This document shows positions 56,687 to 64,000 of a stretch of DNA of 64,000 nucleotides, piece by piece. Below the pieces are notes generated by a model. The model saw only the letters and a list, made by a program, of their open reading frames with translations. It made no database searches and was not told the origin of the DNA. The stretch spans positions 124,001 through 188,000 of the forward strand of contig JAQOTA010000042.1 of the NCBI GenBank assembly GCA_029532415.1, in the 5' to 3' direction. The position numbers and the translations under genes were made by a program. Each line of letters begins with the position of its first letter. The first letter of the stretch is position 1. This DNA is from Marasmius tenuissimus. Taxonomy: Eukaryota; Basidiomycota; Agaricomycetes; Agaricales; Marasmiaceae.

Positions 56687-58640
56687 CTCGCCAAGGTCAT
56701 TCAACAAATCATTACACCCAGAGATAAACTGAACAAACTGGGCAAGGTAGGCAGTGCATTCCAGAAAGCGCCAGGAGAAGTGAAGGTCCATGTTCACTGC
56801 TGGCTGATCAAAATCGACACAAGATGGTACTACACAAGTGAGCACACAAAAGATGGGCCAGCCAGGTGGGCGCACCGAAAGTGGAGTAGGCAACTTTGAC
56901 ACGGTGCTAAAGTTGTCAAAACACCATAGAGGAGAATGGGTAGAGGGGAGATGGGCAAGAATTTTGGATTTGTTCCGGTCAATGAGAGACCTGAAGGTTG
57001 GAAGACCATGACACACAAAACTTGAAAGATCTTTGATGTGCCTTGCCTCCCCTGATCACACAATCACCTGCAAAAAGTCGCCGAGCTGGTTTTCAAAGTA
57101 GTCGATGATCCCCACTGGGTGCAAAAGACGGTAATGCATGTGTATTATGCTATAGGTTATGTTATGATAATTCTAAAAAAAAATGACACAAATGAGAATG
57201 CATTATGTTGAATTTATTTGTGCATTATGCTGATGAAGGTTTAGGTTAATACACAAGATTCTGTATGAATAATGTCCAAGCATTATGTTACAAGTACTCT
57301 AAAATATGCTATACTGGATGAAAGACAAAAAAATCTGGAATCGAGACTTTGGTAAATTGGTATGAGGCCAGCATATGAAGCCACTGAGAGCTGATTCCAC
57401 ACTGGCAGATGCTTGCTGGTCTCCTGCTGCCTACTGTCAAAAATCATCAGTGGCTCAGCCAAAATCAACTATGGGTGGAGGCCCACGGTAGCCGCCAGCA
57501 TCTGCAAATGACTGATAAGGCCATCTGACAGGTGCCACTGGTTATTGGTGGTCCATCCACATTGACTCAAACCAGTGGAAACTCATGGCAGCTACCAGCA
57601 CCCACAGGTGACCAACAACTTGGCAGTCCCCCAAACATGGCTCAAAATCCACTGGTCAAACCACCTGTAACCAGCGGCACCTGGTGGATGACCCTGTCTG
57701 TCTTGCAAATGCCAACAGCCACAGCTATGGCCAAAACTGATCTTACTGTACTGCAAGCTTCCATGGGTTTGGAACCAGTTTCCAGTGGTTCCACATGCTG
57801 GGCACATCTGGTATAGCATAATTCTAGAGTACTTCCAGTGTAATGTTTGAACATTATTCATACAGAATCTTGTGGATTATCTTGAAGTCTCATCAATATA
57901 TTGTTCAAGTAGATTCAACATAATGCACAGTCATTTGTGTTATTTTTTTCAGAATTATCATAACATAGACTATAGCATAATACACATGCATTACAGTCTT
58001 TTGCGCCCAGTGCCCAGTGGGGTTGAGTTGGGGAGGTGTTTCTTGGCAAAGTGGGGTTGGTGAAAAGTGGAGCAGGGCAAGAGAGAGGTCAGTGTTTGGT
58101 GGTAAGATGGAAGGGATGTTGTATTGCCAAGTGTGGGTTTTGAGGTTGAGTGTCCAGAATCCCCACTTGGCTGAAACCTATTATTCAACTATCAGGGGAG
58201 GGTAAGTTCTATAAGTAAACCACTCACAGGTATTGCCAGAGTCTTGTCTGCTAGCAAAGGATTGAATGAGGTGGCCTTAAGACACTCTTAGCCGACAAAG
58301 AATTTTAAAAAGGTGGATACACCTGTGTATACCAAAGGTAGTGCCACACAACTGTAGTTACCATACTCCCTTCAGCCCACATCTAATTGGCAAACTCTTC
58401 CCTATTTGCCAGTTCTTCAATGTGATTGTCAGTGTCAGTGTCTGTAGAAAAAACCACCTACCAAAGACTCTTACCATCATGCCAATCCACGTTGGCTGCT
58501 TGGACTGGCCTAGTCCAAGCAGCTGGGGGAACAGCGGCGACCTGTAATTAGGTCAGAAGACCACTCCATGGGTACATATCCGAACATACCGCCGAGATGC
58601 CAGCTCTCTACACACATGCTCTGATATCGTCATGTCCACC
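56687..58640 (-). pseudogene. Family gene copy D, pseudogene
   Basis: Exons 3 to 8 are recognisable by their match to copies A and B (RTAYLAQ near 56750, the basic tail absent). The gypsy LTR cuts intron 8, and exons 9-11 are nowhere to its left. A 900-bp CACTA-type element splits exon 7 (57113-58012). Exons 1-2 are missing: right of the exon 3 remnant (about 58636) the sequence jumps to upstream-segment sequence. Exon 5 has a nonsense codon (minus GCC AAT TAG near 58390) and exon 7 has frameshifts. Confidence 0.82.
57113..58012. mobile_element. 900-bp non-autonomous CACTA/EnSpm-like element
   Basis: It begins CACTGGGTGCAAAAGAC and ends with the inverse of CACTGGGCGCAAAAGAC. The inverted similarity reaches about 200 bp on each side, including ATGCATGTGTATTATGCTAT and GATTCTGTATGAATAATG. 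A 3-bp duplication CCC flanks it (57110-57112 and 58013-58015). The uninterrupted site is seen in copies A and C (gatctcagtgggg near 8373). CACTG ends with a 3-bp duplication are the mark of the CACTA superfamily. No transposase frame. Confidence 0.85.
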
Positions 58641-59920
58641 AATACAATGGAGTCATTAAGTTGACATGACTGTTGGGAATAACCTCTATAATGCCAGATG
58701 TTTTTGTTGTGCCAGCTGATATGAGCCTACCACCGAATGTACGGACAAATTAGAGCCCAAGTAATGATGAGCAAACAGCAAACATATACAGAAGCCGCAT
58801 CATACTCAATGTGATTACTAATGGCTAAGGTGCTGCAGCTAGGAGATGGAAGCCGGTGAGCTGTGGACGACCTATACATATCGTTTGAGATGGTGATGAT
58901 GGAGCAAATAGGACCTACTTCTTGTGATGATGAATTGCTGTTGGCTTGCTCATCCAGCAAGGGTTTTATTCCTGAACATTGCTATTCAGTCGCTCTCCAA
59001 TACTGAAATAAAGCGGTTGTCCAGTACAGTGACTCTCAGCAAGAGGACATTTTAGAATGACGGCGTGTGACGGGTGTCCAGTCTCATAGTCAGAATACAA
59101 ATCTCTACTTCAGCTGTGATAGTTGCAGTGCATCTACTTCTAAGACCTCCAACCTGTTCTGACTAGGTATGATACTCCAAAACTCGCCGGTCGAGCAACG
59201 GCGAGACTGACCATGTTTATTGTAGCAGCCATTACCTTTTTACCATCGCGACCATTTCAGTATCATAAAGAGGATATGTCTCAAGCTTTCACTCATACGA
59301 AGTTCGAACATCCGTCGCCCTCGGTGGCTTTCTTGCTGATGTTACTGATACAATCATTTGTGGTCGATGTCGAGCCCGAGACAATCAATCCCAAGCGGGA
59401 AACAGTGGTAGAAATCTTTCGATCGTGAATGTTGGTGCTTAACGGCGAGCTTCATCTTTCTTTCACGACAACTAGGAGAGAACTGCATCCTCGAGTGGTA
59501 TCACCGCAACGTAGATAGGCCGACAGGACTGACCTCCAACAGCTCTGCAACTTACTGTATGTTCGCCACTCAAACGTACAGCCCGCTGATATTATCTGTG
59601 AACTGTCAGCATACGCTCTCAGTCGTGAGAATGAATCGGAAACATGAAGCTTCCCAGTTTGTTTCACGTAATGAGTTATAGACCCAAGGAGCCTCTGATT
59701 ACTGTAAATCACCCTTGAGCTTGTTTAAGAGGCCCAAATTGGACTAGACGCTGAGCTGAAATTTAGAAAATACGGTGACTGTCGAATCACAGTGAATAAC
59801 AACGAGCAGCTGAATACACACTACAATACAAGAATCAATCACGTCTTCGTTTTCTGGCTCCGTTTCGCTGCACTCCATGGCTCGAGGCTGAAGAACTAGC
59901 TTTGAACCCCCGAGTGGTCT
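58641..59920. other. Spacer between family copies D and E
   Basis: It begins with upstream-segment sequence of unit D (aatgtacggacaaattagagcc near 58735, ttttattcctgaac near 58964, gacggcgtgtgacgggtgtccagtc near 59058). From about 59840 it matches the sequence downstream of genes A-C. No gene resolved. Confidence 0.4.
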
Positions 59921-62193
59921 TCATGAACCTCCTGGACGACTGCTTCCCTTCCGGGTGGTGATGATTTGAATATATCTAGCAATTCGGGGGTTTGTTCTAC
60001 GTTTCTTGACAATAACGGAGTCACTTGATTGCTTGTGCCTCATGACCCGAGCGTTGGAAGTATCTGTGATAAAGGTAAGTAGAATAAGTGGATTCCTCCC
60101 TGATACCAGAGAGTACTTACGGAGCAAAGATGGGCCGCTCGAGTCTGCAGCTGTATCTAAGTCTTCCAAATCAAAAATTCTACGCTTGTGAGGATTGCCT
60201 GGGATTTTGTGAAACAGGTGCCTGAAATCAGAGAAAATCCCGATCCGGGAATTTGAAGGGTGACCCACCGTGTATCAACTCGAGGTAACCACGTTCCCGA
60301 GCGTATTTTCTACCATCCAAATCGTATTTTTTGGTCTGTAGATGGTTGTGAACTATATTATACGCCTCAGTCTCCCATGACGAGCCAATCCACGAGATGA
60401 CTTTCAGCCTGGGGACCCCATGCTTTCCCCAGTCATCCTCAGAGATTGCTTGCCGCCCGTTTGGGTCGAAGGACCAATAGAAAAGTGGTTTGACAAGGGG
60501 ATAACGTATGGAATATAATCCGCTGCTGTATTCCACAGGAACGGGGGGAACAAAGAGATAGATTGGAGTTGAAGATGGGCGGCTGTTATGGATTGTGCCA
60601 ACAAGGGAAAAGTGAATGTTGGTAATGAACACTGAGGGAAGCAACGTTCAGTAGGAGAAGAGTAAAAGACTGGAAAGTGACTGCCACTTGCCAAGGTCAT
60701 TCATTAAATTATGCCACCCGTTGGCAAATAGAAGAGACTGTGCAATATAGGCAGTGCGCTGTCGAATATCATCTGGAAAGTGCAAGGAGAAGTGAAGGTG
60801 CAGCTGGCTCTGAGGAGTACTGGTAAGGAGGTCAATACGCCATGGCACTGGGTACGTCAGCACAAAGAAGATAGTTTGGGCAGGTGAACGTACCCGTGGC
60901 GGAATAAACAGCTTTGCTACCAACAATGAAGTTCTTGAAGTGCCACTTCAGATGAGGGGTGAAAGGGACGTGCGCAAGAATCCCGGGTTTGCCGCGGTTG
61001 ACGACGGCCCCAAAAGTTAAAAGACCATGTCGTGCAAAATCGGAGAGTTCTTCGACCTGCCTCATCCCTCCAGATGATGCAATTGCATGCAAGAAATCGC
61101 CGAGTTGGCTCTCGATGCAGGCGGCAATGTTGACGGGGTAAAGTTGGGGACGTGTTTCTTGGCGAAGTGGAGTTGGTGGATAGGTGAGTGTGGAGGGGGA
61201 GGTATTGGCACTTGGTGGGGAGAGAGAGATGGATAAAATGTCATATTGCCAGTTGTGGGTAATGAGATTGAAGATCCAAAAACCCCACGCAGCTGAAACC
61301 TGTAGTTCTCTGATTTAGTGGGCGGCGGGGGCTATGAATAGTTCACTTACAGGGATATTTAGAGTCATATCCACTCGCAAGACCGCAAACGATGTTGTCT
61401 AAATAATCCTCTCAGTGAACGCAGAGTGTTAACAAGCATGGCCTACCAGTGTATACCAAAGATAGTGCCACACAACCCCACTCCTTTCGGCCAAAACATA
61501 ATTGATACATTCCTTCCCGTTGACCAGCTCTCCATTGTAGATCTCAGTGACCGCAAGTACAACCACTATTACAAAAAATTCCCACCGTCATGCACGATCC
61601 ACGTCGGTCTGGCTGATCGGCCTATTCCAACCAGTTGAGGGAATAGCGGTGACCTGAGCAAGTTTAACATGTTGTCTATGAGCAAATATCTTGACGCACC
61701 GCCGAGAAGCCAGTTCTCTGCACACACGCTCCGATAGCTGTGACCGCTTGTCAAAAGACCAAACCAAACTCCCATAAACAAGCTCACGGTTTTGAAACCT
61801 TCTTCAGTTCCATTCAATGGCTCGATAGATATGGTCGTGAATCTTCCTGGAAATCCCATGTTGTACGACTTTCCTCACTTTCATCACGTTAGGCGGTGGC
61901 TGGAAAGTCTCCAGGAGGGTTTGTTGATCTTGAGGCTCAGCGGTGACTTCTAGGACCTCCAAGGAAACAGCTTTCTGCACTATGATGTCGCCGATATGGA
62001 TTAGCCTGAACGAATTTCCGTACTAGGCTCGAGTCAGACTTGAGATGTTTAGTATAGGTTTTCTACACACCAAATCAATGCTATCCCCTCGATCAAGAAC
62101 CTGAATATTTGTTGTTGCGTTTCCACCCACATTTTGTATTGTGGCATAGTCACCTATTCGGAAATTTCTGGCGTTAGCGAGGAAACTGCCCAT
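59921..62193 (-). pseudogene. Family gene copy E, probable pseudogene
   Basis: All eleven exons are recognisable, from MGSFLANARNFRIGDYATIQ (ATG at 62193) to TNPRIARYIQIITTRKG and a TGA at 59921-59923, which is earlier than in copies A and B. Exon 1 to exon 2 splices in frame (62071 to 62022). Exon 2 lacks about 11 bases after VRKVVQH (near 61860), which shifts the frame; the following sequence MGFPGRFTTISIEP resumes the family motif in another frame. The acceptor of the tiny intron before exon 5 is GCGG instead of GCAG. Exon 9 is intact (YLFVPPVPVEYS, FYWSFDPNGR). It is the most diverged copy. Unusual splicing could rescue it, but I consider that unlikely. Confidence 0.75.
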
Positions 62194-63539
62194 TGCACTC
62201 TGACTGAGCAGTGAATCGAACAACAGGGTAGAGAATCTTGAAAGTGGTAGGGAGAGAAAAATGCCCTCACGACCCACGCAGACCATCAATCTTTGTGAGG
62301 CTATGGACATAGCCTGCTCGTGAAGTTTACAGATACCCGGTTTGCATCAGAATTGCAGTATGGTTGTTAAAAAGAGCTTCATGGCTACCCCGTGTGCGGC
62401 TAGGGATCAAGGCCTTCCCAAAGCCGTGATTAATCAAGGGCGGTCGGGGACATAAGACTGGGATAGTATAACGGAGGTATTCAGTAACAATCAATCTGCC
62501 AATTTTCGGGGTACAGATTTCTGAGCCCTCTGAAACGTGCAACGAACAATCTAACAACACCCGTTGCCTCCCATCCGTCGATCAATCTGTCAATTAAGGG
62601 ATCACAAACAAGAGAATACCACACAGCTTACTACATACAACCCTCGCTTTCATCATCTGTATTCATTCACCCAGATTGTTGTTTCTTAGCCTGGTGCGTA
62701 CCTCAGGTAATAGTCAACAAATAATCCGACGACGGCGTCCTTTTGTACATTCCTAGAAGGTGTAACGTAGGTGGTCCTCGTATGCGGTAATGAAGACTTC
62801 GCCTAGACAGTACACGGTAAACGTTGAGAGCGTTCTCCTGAGCGAGACAAAAAAAAGTAACGAATACAGCAGGCAGTTGGATTTGGACGGAAACCCTCCA
62901 GCGGTGATGGCGAAGGAGTCAATCTTCGTGGAGAGTTATGACACATGCACCATAGAGAAGTCCTCGTTAATATGTGAGCCTAGAGGTCTTTTGAATATCA
63001 CCGATGGCGATGAACATGATGGGAGAGGACAGGAGACACGAATATGCCAAATCGGGACAGGTGTATGATCTCCACAGATTCGGACTCCGCTCGAACCTAA
63101 CTCTTACACCGCGGGCAAAGGTAAGTCTCGTGCCAGGAAAAAGAGTAATACTCGGTTTATCTTCGTGTGCCCACAGGTTTATGCCTCGGTGCGGCCTCGA
63201 GGTGTATCGCTGGCGGACTTTGAATCACGGCTATGATATTCTCTACTTAAAATTCGTGACATTCCTTATGTATGTGCACCTGAAATTCTTCAGTGAGCAG
63301 AAAACGATAGCTGGCTGTCGCTCCATGCGTAAAATAAGTTTGAGCATGAGGGATCACATCCATGTAAGGAAGGTCACATATCCTGAATTTACAACATTGT
63401 GAATAACCACGATTGAAAGTCCGCTAGTGACGTACCTCAGTTGGGCCTTGAGGCCGCGACGAGGCGCAAACCTGGGGGCAAAAGAGGGTAAACTGAGTAT
63501 TACTCGTTTTTCTGGCACAAGACCTCATTTTGCCTGCAG
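62194..63539. other. Upstream of copy E, no resolved gene
   Basis: A landmark shared with the other units (gattcggactccgctcgaacct near 63077, compare 11247) shows that the duplicated segment reaches here. Frames 62790-63068 and 63004-63402 (+) have no recognised domain. Confidence 0.35.
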
Positions 63540-64000
63540 TTTTACTGTCTGAGTCTATTGGCGCAGTGTATATGATACTTCAGGGTAAAAGTAAGAGTAA
63601 AAGTCCATGTATTTCGTGTATCTACTACAGTCGCTTTATATACTCGTAGTTCTAAAGTCCTAGTCATAATTAGTATTATAAATGAGTCTTATTGACTCAG
63701 TTCTACTCAACTCGTCTTGGTGGTAGCTTGACTGTACGCGTTCTAGATGCGTCGAGTCTTTCCTCGGAGTTATGAGTCTCGGCCTGGTGGCTGTACGCGG
63801 TCCAGGCTTTGACTCGTAGTACTTCCAACAGACTCTCGCCATGAGGGGTGAGAGCCGACAAGCGGCGGGTACAAACCGTCTGCCCATGTTCATTCTCAGT
63901 GGCAATAAGGAGACCTTCTTTGTCTGAGTAGCTGGTATCCAGAAGCTGGCGTGGCTGCACGTTGCTCAGCCTTCGGCTAGCTCCTCTCAGCTCAGCCGCC
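63540..64000. other. Edge region, possible partial coding or mobile element
   Basis: A minus-strand frame from 63960 to 63703 (LLDTSYSDKEGLLIATENEH..., 85 codons) is open and has a protein-like composition. An adjacent AT-rich stretch with TATATAAAG (complement near 63640) lies left of it. It might belong to a retroelement running off the right edge. No domain is recognised. Confidence 0.25.

Overview
The window looks like genome sequence from an agaric (Agaricomycete) fungus. The protein genes are split by many introns of about 32-70 nt with GT-AG or GC-AG ends. The main gene family matches, from memory of its motifs, an uncharacterised multi-copy family of Agaricales. The rest is dense LTR-retrotransposon and small DNA-transposon sequence. 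No database search was possible; family names rest on motifs read in the sequence.

Layout. (1) 1-4927: right part of a Ty1/copia element, + strand, with a nearly intact pol and its 3' LTR. (2) About 5.6-29.1 kb: three diverged copies of a duplicated segment, each carrying one member of a minus-strand, 11-exon gene family. Copies A (7140-9452) and B (15538-17861) can be spliced into full open frames of about 605 and 608 codons. Copy C (21653-24830) is broken by missing exons, a nonsense change and a 1350-bp insertion. Small transposons sit at 5801-6321, 22143-23492 and 26910-27287. (3) 29313-30997: an apparently intact 10-exon 2-oxoglutarate/Fe(II) dioxygenase of the isopenicillin-N-synthase type, with a 16-nt exon. 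(4) 31-35.4 kb: no confident gene; a truncated second copy of the 5801-6321 element. (5) 35383-56686: a nested retrotransposon block. A complete but decayed minus-strand copia (257/258-bp LTRs) abuts a 5'-truncated plus-strand copia, which itself abuts the chromodomain-like end of a minus-strand Ty3/gypsy element. The gypsy element is split between gag and pol by a 1565-bp insert with a perfect 10-bp target duplication. (6) 56687-62193: two more family members, D (pseudogene, cut by the gypsy element and by a 900-bp CACTA-type element) and E (pseudogene by frameshift). (7) 62.2-64 kb: unresolved sequence.

The most unusual content is a pair of non-autonomous elements (22143-23492 and 51960-53524). 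They share a layout, imperfect inverted ends followed by dense arrays of one short motif (CTTGAG in one, TACGTGAA in the other), although their sequences differ. Other notable points are a GC-AG intron kept in four of five family copies, a 32-33-nt candidate intron, a tRNA-derived SINE-like insert in a copia 3' region, and premature stops in the retroelements that are almost all TGA at arginine positions, with LTR differences at CpG sites. The five gene copies show birth and decay of a gene family inside a transposon-rich region.
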